Source of the DNA: Artocarpus heterophyllus
Lineage: Eukaryota > Streptophyta > Magnoliopsida > Rosales > Moraceae
Reading direction: 5' to 3'
DNA: 64,000 bases
Assembly: GCA_025403435.1 (NCBI GenBank)
Contig: CM046350.1
Coordinates: forward strand, 18,697,274 to 18,761,273
Below, one piece after another: positions 45,201 to 56,745 of the stretch (its first letter is position 1; every line of letters begins with the position of its first letter). The position numbers and the translations under genes were made by a program. Below the pieces are notes generated by a model. That model did no database searches, had not been told where the DNA came from, and worked only from the letters and a program-made list of their open reading frames with translations.

Positions 45201-45757
45201 AAAAATACAAAAGATTCACAAAAATCACTCAAAATTGGGAAAATTGTCAAAAGAACAAAATGATACGTACAAAAGCATTGAAAATTTTACAAACTCCAAG
45301 GATCCACAAAAAAAAAAAAGGAAAAAGAGAAATCAATCATCGAGGAGATCTCTCCGACGTCCTTATGCATGAAGAATATCTCATCAGCAATCTTCGTGCA
45401 GCCATCAAGGTGTGTTGATGATCTACATATTGCTGACGATCTTCTGCTTGATGAACGAGATCTCCAACCTCTGCACACCGCCTCATGAAGAAGATTGGCT
45501 ATCGCTATCTTAGCCAACAAGCTCTGTGTAGTTCACTCCTTTACCGACGCTTGCATGACCTGATCGTTTCCAATTTGTGGTCTGATCTAAGTGTTGAAAA
45601 GCTAGAGAATGTACTTGTCATTTTGAAAAACCTCCAGCCGAGAAGATATGAGAGCTACAATTGAGCAGTAACGATTATCTCGCAATTGAAGTCTTGCAAA
45701 GATTAAGGTCGAGCAGCAGGAAGAGACGAAAGATGGAAGGAGAAAGAGAAGAGAGAG
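45201..45757. other. Unassigned sequence before element 3
   Basis: Not AT-rich like the surroundings. On the minus strand it reads like a CT-rich leader (from CTCTCTTCTCTTTCTCCTTC), mirroring the CT-rich start at 40495, and the insertion of element 3 splits this leader. It is possibly the rest of the inverted copy of the 40.5-42.3 kb unit. Short frames have no known domain. Confidence 0.4.
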
Positions 45758-45762
45758 GGCAG
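45758..45762. repeat. Target site duplication of element 3, left (GGCAG)
   Basis: GGCAG abuts the 5' LTR and is repeated at 51072-51076. Confidence 0.9.
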
Positions 45763-46418
45763 TGTTGCAAGTGTGGAGCCAAATCAAGTCAACAACCTAA
45801 CAAAAGGAAGAAAAAGAAGAAGAAAGGCAGATTTAGGGCGCTATAGCGCTAAGGTTAGAAGCTATAGCGCTCGTGGGTAGCAAGGCAACGCCGCGGCGCT
45901 GGTAGAAGAGCTCCGCGAGGTGCCAACAGGTGAGCACCGCGGTGCTCGAAACGAGCGCCACGACGTTGTGTTGTGTAATTTTTTCTAGTTTTTTGAAGCC
46001 AAAAACAAAAAATTACTAGGGTTTCTCATTAATTTCTATTTTCTCTCTTCTTTGGTGTATAAATAGACATAATATGTCTAGGATTGTGTGTGTGACTTTG
46101 TGTGAGTGACATTATTTTATGTGAGGTATATTTTTGTGTGAGAGCTTTATTGTTGAGAGAAAAATTTCCACAGAGGGTGCTAGGTAGAAGAGAGATTTAG
46201 GAAACACTATTTGAGAGTGTGTGAGAAATTTATCTTGTAATCTGTGATCTCCTTCATCATAGTGGAATCTGCAGCAGGTAGAAACAAGACGTAGTCTCAA
46301 ATTTGGACGAACCTATATAAAAATTTAGTGTCTCTCTTTTTTTCTTTTCTCCAATTTCTTTTCTAGAATTATTCATTCTTGCGATCCTTAGATTTAGGAG
46401 GTGCCTAATTCCCTAACA
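45763..46418 (+). repeat. Element 3 5' LTR
   Basis: Begins TGTTGCAAGTGTGGAGCC, ends CCCTAACA. TATA box TATAAATAGA at 46058-46067. GC-rich U3 at 45838-45965. Confidence 0.93.
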
Positions 46419-46451
46419 AATGGTATCAGAGCGAGGTTTAGATCGAGAACG

Positions 46452-49400
46452 ATGATAGGAGAAGAAGGTTTGGTAGCCGATATCACCAAATTTGATGGTT
46501 TAGATTTTTTCTATTGGAGGATGCAAGTAGATTACTACCTCTATAGCAGGAAACTGCACTTGCCCTTAGGTAATAAGCCCGAAGGCATGAAGAATGAGGA
46601 GTGGAATCTCCTTGATAAACAGGTGCTGGGTGTGATCCATTTGACCCTATCAAAGAACGTGGCCCATAACGTTGTGAAGGAGAATACTACAATAAGGATA
46701 ATGAAGAATCTTTCAGAGATGTATGAGAAGCCCTAAGCCAATAACAATGTACATCTCATGAAGAAGCTCTTTAATTTAAAAATGCCTGAAGGTGCCTCGG
46801 TGGTAGAGCATCTGAACAATTTCAACACCATCCTAAACCAATTGGTCTCGGTAGAGATTAAATTTGATGATAAGATCAACGCCCTAATCCTCTTGGCCTC
46901 GTTACCAAATAGTTGGGAACCCATGAGGGAGGCCATTCTATTAACAATTCAATTGTGAATGAAAAATTAAAGTTTGTTGATGTAAGAAACTCTATTCTGG
47001 CAGAAGAAGTTCGTAGGAAGGATTCAAGTAAAGCCTTTACGTCGAACTCGGCCCTTAATGTTGACAATGGGGGCAAGAAACTTGAGAGAAATTCCAACAG
47101 GGATAATAGCAGGAGAGGCAAGTCGAGAAATGGGAGAAGCAAGTCGAGGAACAGTAGGAATATGGAGTGTTGGAATTATGGGTGAACCAACCACTTGAAA
47201 AAGAATTGTAGGGCCTCAAGGAAGAATGAAGACAAGAATAATGACGCTACAAACGCTACCACATTAGAGGTACAGGATGCCTTAATCTTGTCTGTTGACA
47301 ATTCTTTTGACTTGTGGGTGATAGATTTAGGAGCATCATTCCACACCACTGTACACCGTCATGTCTTGGAGAATTATGTTATTGTTAATCATGGTAAGGT
47401 TTACCTTGTAGATGGTGAACAGTTGGACATTGTTGGCATTGGAAATGTGAGTTGGAAAATGCTTAATGGGTCTGTGTGGAAGATTCAAAAGGTGAGACAC
47501 ATACCCAATTTGATGCGAAATTTGATTTCGGTAGGGCAACTGGATGACGAAGGACATAAAGTGACCTTTAATTGTAGAGGTTGGAAAGTCACTAAGAGAG
47601 CGATGGTTGTTACTCGGGGTCAAAGGTTAGAACTCTCTATATTAACTCTAGTTGTAGAGATATTATAGCATTTGCTGATTCTGCTGTCAATACCAAGCTA
47701 TGGTATCAGAGGCTCGGTCACATGAGTGAGAAGGGACTGAAGGTACTTCACTGTAAAGGAAAACTACCAGGATTAAAAACTGTTGATCACAGTTTGTGTG
47801 AAGCTTGCATATTTGGCAAACAGAAGAGAGTTAGTTTCTCAACAACAGGTAGAGAGCCTAAGCCCAGGAAGTTGGAGCTAGTTCACACTGATGTGTGGGG
47901 CCCTATGATGGTGACTTCCCTTGGTGGCGCTAATTATTATGTGACGTTTATTGATGACTAAAGCATGAAGGTATGGGTTTACTTTCTAAAAAATAAATCT
48001 GATGTCTTTGATGCTTTCAAGAGACGGAGAGCCATGTTGGAGAATGAGATAGATTTAAAGGTGAAGTGCTTACAATCTGATAATGGGGGAGAGTACTTAG
48101 ATAAAGACTTCAAGCGGTACTGTGCTGAGAATGGAATAAAGATGAAAAAAAAACATTCTAAGAAAACCACAACAAAACGGGGTACCTGAAAGGATGAACA
48201 GAACTCTAAAGGAGCGTGCCAAAAGCATAAGGTTGTATGTGGGGCTGCCAAAGTCGTTTTGGGCTGAGGCAATTAACATAGCTGCTCATCTGATCAACAG
48301 AAGTCCATCTACACCATGAAGTTAAAGCTACCAGAAGAAGTATGGAGCGGTAAAAATGTTGATCTCTCTTACTTAAGAGTATTCGGGTGTGTTTCCTATG
48401 TTCATATTGATTATACTGCTAGAAGTAAACTTGATGCAAAGTCAAAGAAGAGCTTTCTGGTTGGCTATGGTAGACTTGAGTTTGGTTATTGTTTCTAGGA
48501 TGACCAAAATTGAAAGATTATCAGGAGCAAGGATGTGATCTTCAATGAAGGTGTTCTATACAAGGACAGAGACAGCTGTGACACTAGAAGTTCAGGTTCT
48601 AAAGGTAAGAAACTTGAGATGATTCCATTGAAGGATCTTCTTGAAGTGGAGGTACAAAATCCAGAGGTTGAAGATCAAGAGAATATAGCTCTAGAAGGAA
48701 ACCAGAGCACTCCTGCCACTCTAGTCAGGAGATCTAGCAGGACTATCAGACTACCGCAGAGATACTCCATTTCTCTGCATTACATCTTGTTGACCAACAA
48801 AGGTGAACCAGACAGTTATGATGAAGCCATGCAGGCTAAAATTTGGTCAAGTGAGAGTTAGCCATGAGTGATGAGATGGATTCTTTAATGTCCAATCAAA
48901 CATGGCAATTGGTAGAGCTACCACAGGGCAAAAAGGCCTTGCATAATAAATGGGTATACCGAATAAAAGATGAAAGTGATGGCAGCAAATGATACAAGGC
49001 AAGGCTGGTGGTAAAAGGTTTTCAGCAGAAGGAAAGCATCGACTTCAATGAGATTTTTTCTCTAGTGGTGAAATTGACCACGATCAGGATGGTGCTTGCG
49101 CTAGTGGCAAATGAGGACTTGTTCTTGGAACAGTTGGATGTTAAGATGGCCTTTCTCTATGGTGTTTTGGAGGAGGAGATCTACATGAAGCAGCTACAAG
49201 GTTTCGAAGTACCGGGCAAGGAAAACTTGGTGTGCAAACTTCAGAAGAGCTTATATAGCCTTAAACAAGCTCCCAGGCAGTGGTATAAGAAGTTTGATGG
49301 TTTTATGTGCAGCAATGGTTTCTTGAGATCTCAAGGAGATCACTGTTGTTATGTGAAGAATTTTAGTGACTCATACATCATATTGTTGCTATATGTCGAT

Positions 49401-50330
49401 GACATGTTGATAGCAAGAGGTTGCAAACAGGAGATTAACAAGCTAAAAAAGGAGCTGTCTAAGGAGTTTGCAATGAAGGATTTAGGTGCTGCAAAACAAA
49501 TCATTGGGATGAGAATAACGAGGAACAATAATGGGCTGAAACTATCACAGGAAAAATATATTGAAAAGGTGCTTAGCATATTCAACATGGATAATGCGAA
49601 GCCTGTGAGTACTCTTTTATCCAGTCACTTCAAGTTATCAAATGAGCAATCACCGACCACGGAGCAGGAGCGAGACCACATGGCCAAGGTGTCTTATGCT
49701 TCAACAATAGGTAGTCTCATGTATGCCATGGTGTGTACTAGACCGGACTTGCACATGCAGTGGGAGTTGTGAGTAGGTGCATGAGCAATCTAGGCAAGCA
49801 ACATTGGGAGGCAGTGAAGTGGATTCTCATATATCTGAGAGGTACTGCGGGTTTAGCACTGTGTTTCAATAAGTCAGACTTGGGACTATAGGGCTATGTA
49901 GATGCTGATATGGCCGGAGACATTGATGGCAGAAAGAGTACCACCGGTTATGTCCACACTTTGGGTGGCACAACAGTTAGTTAGGTCTCGAAGCTACAAA
50001 AGATAGTTGTACTTTCTACAACAGAAGCAGAGTATGTGGCAATGACAGAAGCGAGCAAGGAGATGATTTGGTTGCAGTCGTTTTTGGAAGAACTAGGTCA
50101 TAAGCAAAAAGAGAGTGTATTACACAGTGACAGTTAGAGTGCCATTCACTTGGTGAAAAATCCTGCATTCATGCTAGGACGAAGCATATACAATTACGGT
50201 ATCACTTCATCAATTCAGCTTTGGAAGATAAGGTGCTAAAGGTTGAGAAGATTCTTGGGAGTCAGAATCTTGCAGATATGCTCACTAAGACGGTTTCGAT
50301 CTAGAAATTGAAGTTGTGGCAACTTCAGTT
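46452..50330 (+). pseudogene. Element 3 gag-pol polyprotein, disrupted
   Basis: Gag starts at ATG 46452 (MIGEEGLVADITKFDG). Pieces: 46452-46736 (stop in KPSANN), 46758-46958, 46913-47185, 47195-47668, 47722-47961, 47965-48189, 48316-48498, 48535-48861 and 49008-49772, then RNase H debris to 50330. The zinc knuckle is destroyed near 47170-47205 (CWNYG-stop). The protease motif is DLGAS near 47325 where element 1 has DSGAS, through TCA to TTA. RT retains YVDDMLIARG near 49395. RNase H has stops near 49889, 49982 and 50135, each where element 1 keeps a codon such as CAG or TGG. Element 3 retains the RT segment that element 1 has deleted. Confidence 0.9.
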
Positions 50331-50407
50331 AGACTTCTCCATGAGGCGTGGAAGTTGTTGCCGCTATAGTTGGAGACATGGTGATTGATTAGTCTCCAAA
50401 TGGGAGA

Positions 50408-51071
50408 TTGTTGCAGGTGTGGAGCCAAATCAAGTCAGCAACCTAGCAAAAGGAAGAAAAATGAGAGGAAAGGCAGATTCGGGGAGCTACAATGCCAAGG
50501 TTGGGCGCTACAACGCCCGTGGGCAGCAAGGTAGCGCTGCGGGGCTAGTAGAAGAGCGCCACGGCATCGGCAAATGAGCAATGCAGCGCTTATTTCGAGC
50601 ACCATGGTGCGAAGGCGCTATGTTGCACGATTTTTTAAGGGTTTTTTGAAGCCAAAAAGATGAAACTACTAGGATTTTTTATTAGTTGTTATTTTCTCTC
50701 TTCTTTGGTGTATAAATAGACATAAAGTGACCAGGGTTATGTGTGTGACTTTGTGTGAGTGGCATTATTTTATGTGAGGTATATTTTTGTGTGAGAGCTC
50801 TATTGTTGAGAGAAAAATTCCCACAGAGGACGCTAATTAGAAGAGAGATTTTAGAAATCCTATTTGAAGGTGTGTGAGAAATTTCTCTTGTAATCTGTAA
50901 CCTCCTTCATCATAGTGGAATCTGCAGCGGGTAGAAACATGACGTAGTCTCAAATTTGAACGACTCTGTATAAAAATTTGGTGTCTCTCTTTTCTTCTTT
51001 TCTCCAATTTCTTTTATGCAATTATTCATTTTTGCGATTCTTAGAATTAAGAAGTGCCTAATTCCCTAACA
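50408..51071 (+). repeat. Element 3 3' LTR
   Basis: Begins TGTTGCAGGTGTGGAGCC, ends TTCCCTAACA. Diverged from the 5' LTR, with clear loss of several GC palindromes. Confidence 0.93.
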
Positions 51072-51076
51072 GGCAG
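51072..51076. repeat. Target site duplication of element 3, right (GGCAG)
   Basis: An exact copy of 45758-45762. Confidence 0.9.
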
Positions 51077-51291
51077 AGATCTCAGAGAAGAGAGAAACAA
51101 AATTTCAAAGAATTAGGTTTTGTTTTTTGATTTTGTAGGAGGAGCAAATATGTCAATTACAAAATAAATTAAAAAGAATAATTATAAAAAAGGGGCACCG
51201 TTGAAAAGTGAAAAACAAGCTGATAGCCTGGATAACTATTGTTCATTGAGGGGAATTCTTTGCAAATTTCTCAAACCCAAATGCTGACAAA

Positions 51292-51513
51292 ATGCTCAAT
51301 ACCCAAATGCTGAGAAGCGGAGGTCCATTATCAACATCCTACAACCGCTCCTTCGCCCAGCTTGGAAGGAGCCCATCGTTACATTTATACCGAGAACTGC
51401 CAAAACCAAGAAAAAAGCTCGCATACTTCGGATTATGCCAGTCGCTAAATTCGTATTTACACGCTGGTAAATCCTCTTTATCTACAGTTCCTATGAAAAT
51501 GCATTTGCTTTAG
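51292..51513 (+). other. Possible orphan exon or gene fragment
   Basis: An open frame of 73 codons (MLNTQMLRSGGPLSTSYNRS and on) has mixed, plant-like composition rich in Ser/Pro/Arg/Lys, unlike the AT-rich noise around it. A donor-like GCTG/GTAAAT lies at about 51464-51472, so the first 58 codons could be a first exon with a transit-peptide-like N-terminus. No continuation is recognised before the CPDase gene. I do not recognise the family. Confidence 0.25.
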
Positions 51514-51579
51514 TTTTTTATATTATATGCTTGAAATTTGTGTTTTGAACGACGGTGAGAGAGATATTCCAAGAATATA

Positions 51580-51613
51580 CCATTATTATTATTATTATAA
51601 TTATATTATTATT
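51580..51613. repeat. ATT/ATA trinucleotide microsatellite in the CPDase upstream region
   Basis: ATTATTATTATTATTATAAT followed by TATATTATTATT, about 350 bases before the CPDase start. Confidence 0.8.
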
Positions 51614-51844
51614 TTCCTCCAAAAGGCATGGAAAATAAATGGAACTTTCGCTCCCACTAGCTGCGCTTGAGCATAAGGCTTTCCACGCGTAATGGCCATA
51701 ATTAACTCCAGAGAATCTTCCATCTTTATTTCGAAGACACCTCAAATTTCTAATCTTTACACTCAATTAGCCATTATTTTAAACCAAACCCAATAAAATA
51801 TTTCTCGGTTGATTGATTAATCCACAAAAATCTACAAAATAGAA

Positions 51845-51907
51845 ATGGATCTTCCCAACTCCTCAGCTTGCATGAATGTTTGTGTTCCGCAATCTTTACT
51901 TGATTAA
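51845..51907 (+). promoter_or_regulatory. Upstream ORF overlapping the alternative CPDase start
   Basis: ATG 51845 opens a 20-codon frame (MDLPNSSACMNVCVPQSLLD) ending at TAA 51905-51907. It overlaps, in another frame, ATG 51876, which is in frame with the CPDase coding sequence. If the transcript starts upstream, ribosomes translating this uORF would bypass 51876 and could reinitiate at 51963. Confidence 0.4.
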
Positions 51908-51962
51908 ATCCTTGGCCTTTCTTGGACTCTTGGGCTTCTCTCTCTTCCTCGTCTTCGTTTTC

Positions 51963-54144
51963 ATGGCGACGCCAGAAACGGTATCGGACCAACAAGTGGA
52001 GAAGGAAGTTTATTCGGTGTGGGCGATTCCACCGGATAAAGTTGGCGCCAGGCTGAAGAAGCTGATGGAAGGTCTTCGAGAAGAGTTCGGCGGGCCCCAG
52101 TTCGAGCCCCACATCACCGTAGTTGGGGCCATTAGATTGACTCCTAACGATGCGCTCGCCAAGTTCAGATCGGCCTGCGAGGGACTCAAGTCTTATAACG
52201 CTAGCGTGGATCGTGTGGCCACGGGGACTTTCTTTTACCAGTGCGTTTACCTTCTCCTTCATCCAACGGCTGAGGTAAAAATTTCCCATTTCTTTGTTAA
52301 GTGACTGATTAGTTATTATGTTCTTGTTTTCCTGATGATAGATCGGATGAATCATGGGCTAAAAATTAGATGCATTTATTCTTTGTTATTGGGTCAATAA
52401 AATTATAGCAGTTCACACGCAATACATGGGTTACGTTTACTTTCAGCCGTGACCGAATTTGGCTATGATGATAGAAAATAATTAGGATCCACACACTCAA
52501 TGGCATGAATATTGTCTTCAAATAGAAAATAGTAACTACAAACAAGTTTATGACATCTTTGGTTGTGTGAAAACAAATAGAATATAGCATGTGCCTATCT
52601 ATGGACTCTTTATGAGAATGTGGATTTGGTGTAGCAGACAGTTTGCACGCTAAAGGAGCAGTGTTTAGTTCTGTCTTTGTTCTATTAATTGTGTTGTGCA
52701 TCAAATGACGGATTGTAGGGGGAAAAGGACAAAAAAAATGAGACATGGTATAATTTGAATGAGAAATCTATGATTTTGAGGCTCACCATGCTTTGAAAAG
52801 CATGTGAATTGGTGCCCTTCATCGTTGTTGAGGATGGAGACATTGTCTCCTTTTGAATTACTCCTTTTTGTTTGTTGGATATTCACTTTTTTATAATCTC
52901 GCATGAATCCAGTTGTTGTTATGTAAACGTAATCTCCCATTATTCGTTTTGTTGTGGGAATATTTCGTGATACCGACGTTATGGCTTTGTGGAAATTTGT
53001 GAAATCTTGATTCTGACCTTTGTTTTTTGTCAAAGATCAAAGTATGCTAAGGTGAATTGAATTCTTCTTTTACCAATGCAAAGTGACCATATAATTTTCA
53101 AAAGCATTAATGTCATGTATGTTATGTTGGGCCGTTGTGCAATACAAAATTTCCTTTTGATTTTTCTTTCCTTTTCCAGGTAGTGGAGGCTAGTTCACAT
53201 TGCACCGGACATTTTGGTTACAAGAGCTCAAAACGTAAGTCATGTTGGCAATTGTCTTTTTTTGAAAAAAGAAAGGATTTTGATATATTTGGAAAGGAAG
53301 AAACTAGGCTGTAATAGTTAATTTGAAGGAAAATGGGAAAAGGAAAAATAAATTGAACGAGAGATGTCAGCTGATTATGCAGCAGGCTATCGTTATCAGG
53401 ATAAACTCTAAAATTTGTACACTCTGTTGGTGGATAAAGATTAAAGAGAGAGAATCCATTACTTGGTACGCCCCTGTAGACTAAGACCTTGGAGTCACTA
53501 AATCTTGGTATTGTGGTCTGCAGAATTGGTTAGTTGCTTAAGGTTAGTTCTGTAGTTTTTCATCTATTAGTGAAGGCAAATTGGATGGTGTTAAAAAAGT
53601 ATGGTCAAGAAGTTTTTTCTCATCTCCAAAACAAGGACAAAGTATGTTTTTAAACCTTTGGAATTTGTGTGTTGTTAGCCCTTTTATTACCTACCCTGAA
53701 CCTGAAAATGGAAGGGCTTTACTATCAAATCTGATCCAAAGCTCCTTTATTTAAAACATTAACGTGTATAGTTTTCATTATAACTAGCTAATTAGATCCA
53801 TGGCTTTCTTCTCAATTGTTTGTTTAATAGAACTAAACAAGTCTAGGATTAGGGTGCTTGTTTATGTTGAAAGAGGAATTGTTACGTCTTCTTATTTCCT
53901 TATGTAAACGCCGACTTCTTCTAATTTGAAATTTTTTGTAGCATACATGCCCCATTTGAGCCTTCTCTACGGGGATTTGACGGAAGATGAGAAGAGAACG
54001 GCTCAAGAAAAAGCTAACTCTCTTGATGACAGCATTAGTAGCCTGAGCTTCCCAATAACTCGTCTGGCATTGTACAAAACGAACACAGAAGACAAAAGCC
54101 TCAAATCGTGGGAAAAGATCGCTGAATGCAGCCTGGAACCCTAG
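51963..54144 (+). CDS. Cyclic phosphodiesterase (plant CPDase, 2H family)
   Basis: Exons 51963-52274, 53180-53234 and 53942-54144 give 189 aa, close to the 181 aa of Arabidopsis CPDase. Both catalytic 2H motifs are present: H50-x-T52 (FEPHITVVG) and H127-x-S129 (YMPHLSLLYG), 77 residues apart as in Arabidopsis (H42, H119). The family enzyme opens ADP-ribose 1'',2''-cyclic phosphate to the 1''-phosphate, a by-product of tRNA splicing, and acts on nucleoside 2',3'-cyclic phosphates. Cysteines C72, C112 and C185 match three of the four disulphide cysteines; the fourth position is Tyr118. An in-frame upstream ATG at 51876 would add 29 residues with a hydrophobic segment (SLAFLGLLGFSLFLVFVF); I chose 51963 because it fits the cytosolic family length. 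Confidence 0.93.
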
Positions 54145-54679
54145 TAGCTTTTTCATCTTGTGATTCTCATTAGCTTGCAACAAGTTGTAATAACTAATAA
54201 CTTTACCTTGTGATCTGTTTGCCAAGTTACTAAACAATGCCTGTCATGACTTATAGTGTGTTTTTGATCATGAATTTGCTTTAAGAACCCATGTCATCAA
54301 CATGTTACTTGATTCATTGGGCTAGGCCCGTATGTGGGTTCTTTGTGGTAGGGCCTACCTTTTCTTAGTGTGTGGCACTCACCACCACTGGTGTTCCACA
54401 TTGTTCTAGTTTCTTGGATATATTAGTTTCACAAACTTTGTTGTGTGTCATAAAACTAAGAGGGAAACAATTCTCACCATGATTCTTTACCATTACGAAC
54501 TTAACCATTCAAACATAATTTAGTTGTTTAGGATCACCACGGTTTTGGTTAACTATAACACGTTCATGTTATATCTTCTGAAGGTTCAACAGAATGAGGG
54601 TGGCAAGAGCAGAAGAATCGGGAATTTGTTCTGTTTGATCTGGCTGTTGGCTTGCTATCAAACAAAAGGTAGAAAAAGG
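54145..54679. other. CPDase 3' flank
   Basis: Presumed 3' UTR and intergenic sequence. No further gene is seen. A LINE-derived fragment begins at about 54680. Confidence 0.5.
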
Positions 54680-54965
54680 TGACTAATGATATGCAGAGCT
54701 CTTGGTGGGAGAAAATTTGGAGTCTAAAACTGCCTAATATAGTGAAGATCTTCATGTGGAGGGCCTTACTTGCTGTAGTCAACTAGCCAAGAGAGGCGTG
54801 CTATGCCTTTCAACTTTCCTCGGTGTTCCAGTGGGGTGGAAACTGTGTGGCATTGTCTGTGGGAGTGTTCGAAAGCTAGAGAAGCACACATTGTCTGTTA
54901 AGAGTGCTTGGAAGCTAGAGAAGTGGCGGATGCTTCAGTGTTACAGGATAAGCTAAGGACAAAAA
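54680..54965 (+). mobile_element. LINE (non-LTR retrotransposon) fragment, zf-RVT region
   Basis: Translation gives WWEKIWSLKLPNIVKIFMWR, then in a shifted frame CSSGVETVWHCLWECSKARE. This is the zinc-binding zf-RVT pattern (W..+W.L..P.K...F.WR, then C..C....ET..H.L..C..A) that follows RT in plant LINEs. It contains frameshifts and a stop and is not a functional gene. Confidence 0.7.
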
Positions 54966-56745
54966 TGTTGATATCCCTGAGATTGTTGGGGTTTTGATTT
55001 ATGGGTATTGTTGTGAATATTGTTGATGTTGATAAATATTTAGCAAAAAATAAATATCTTAAAAAAAAACATGTAATTTTTTTTTTCTAACTTTGCACAA
55101 TACTAAAACAATCAATATTACTTAATTTGAATCAAGTTAAAAACATAAATAATACAATTTTCCTCTAATATGAGAGTTATATTGCTTATGATGAAATGAT
55201 ATTATCATTCTATATATTGGTTATGATCTTAATATTATTTTACACAGTCATTGCAAACTAGGTACAATAATAGTACATAAAAAACTACCATCAAACATAA
55301 TAAAGTGCACACAAACTTCAAGTTCTTCGATACAAAAAGTGGTTTCTAATCAGTTGGAAAGCATTATATAGGTTCTGACTTTGATCTAACTGTACATCTG
55401 TTAGGATATTACCCTTGAATAGTTTTGGAGATAATTGTTGATGTGTTACATTTATGTTTCTTGATCTTTTCCTACTCTTAACCCATAAATTAGATATTGT
55501 TGATTTATCTAACTTGATTAGTAGTCTTTATAAAGTTGTAGTGACATTTCAACACTAATTTGTGGTGGAGGATATACAAGTACATCAAAGAAACTATCTT
55601 GGTTTTGTACTTTTGAACTTGATCCCATTTGAGAACTATAATGAACATCATAAACATAAGAACTTTGGTTAGTTTCTAAGCTTATAGAATTAAAACTTAA
55701 GACAACAAAATCCTCATCAGTTTAACTCATTTGGGTTGCATTACATCTTCTTATAAATTGCTTTCTAATTACACCAATACCCTCACCTGCTGTCCAACAA
55801 CCATGATCTTCATCTTATGTAGCATACGTAAATTCTCTAGTTTAACCCATTTGACCTGACATTATACTGCCTCTTCTCTCATAGTTCCCATCATCATTAA
55901 TTATCATCACCACCCCCACCATAGTCATCGTCATCATCATTATCATTAGTGTCGTTGGTACTATCATCATCATCATCATCTCCATGGCGTATAGGCGCTC
56001 GCATAACTACTTCGAATGAGCCAATGCTACTACTAGAAGTTACTACTTCTTCATATAGTTTTCTATCAACATCAATACCATATTCTTAAGCATGTTTTAT
56101 AATTCGTAGATCAGGATTGCCATTTTCTTCATCTACATATGCTGGCCTAATCCACTGAATAAAGGGATCATCATCATCTTCACCTAGCTCAGCTGCTACT
56201 TTGAGCAAATTTGAATAATCAATTTCTGTCATTTTATCACGCTCTGCCTTTGTATCCCTTATTTTTAATTTCATATTATAATAGCAAAAAACCAATTGTG
56301 TGTAACATGACAAAAAAGTAGACAAAAAGTAAAAATATACTACACATATCAATATGCAACATGACATAGAGCATTGCAAAAGAGTTATGTTTTATTCATT
56401 TTAAAAGAAAAATTTATTTAGAGACAAAATAAGTCTTCGTAAATACATTTTTTTATTGTTTTTAAGTTCAAAATTTTAGTCACATTTTATTAAAAAATAA
56501 TTTTAAAAAATCCTAGAAGATTAATTTGAGCCAAAAAAATTTTCCATCTTTCTTAGATATTTTATGGAAATTTTTAGAAATATCTTAGATTTTCATGAAT
56601 ATTTATAGATATTATAGATATTTGCGGATATTGTGGATGTTTTATGGATATCCTGAAAGAAAAATCTTTCCCCTATATACATGTAAGACTTCAAAATATA
56701 GATATTGTTGTGTAAATATCGATAGTATCATGCACATTTTCATCA
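54966..56745. other. Sequence interrupting the LINE relic, with a possible hAT-like transposase tail
   Basis: On the minus strand 56379-56086 reads YSNLLKVAAELGEDDDDPF, IQWIRPAYVDEENG, then continues past a stop to YGIDVDRKLYEEVVTSSSS and an Asp-rich tract (55900-55985, ATC/CATCAT microsatellite). Further left, EDHGCWTAGEGIGVIRKQF is near 55790. This resembles the variable C-terminal tail of some plant hAT-like transposases, but no catalytic part or terminal repeats are identified. The identification is tentative. Confidence 0.3.

Larger units (their letters stand above)
45763..51071 (+). mobile_element. Element 3: full-length Ty1/copia retrotransposon, same family as element 1
   Basis: A 5309-bp element with LTRs of 656 and 664 bp (TGTTG/AACA ends), PBS TGGTATCAGAGC at 46421 and polypurine tract AAATGGGAGAT at 50397-50407. 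It has a perfect GGCAG target duplication. The internal region aligns with element 1 throughout. The LTR GC-rich segment differs: it carries GCGCTATAGCGC-like palindromes instead of GGCGCCTAGGCGC. Coding is broken at many points. Confidence 0.95.

Noticed and set aside
51774..52355. 193-codon minus-strand frame
   Set aside because: It is antisense to exon 1 of the CPDase gene, which has clear family motifs on the plus strand.
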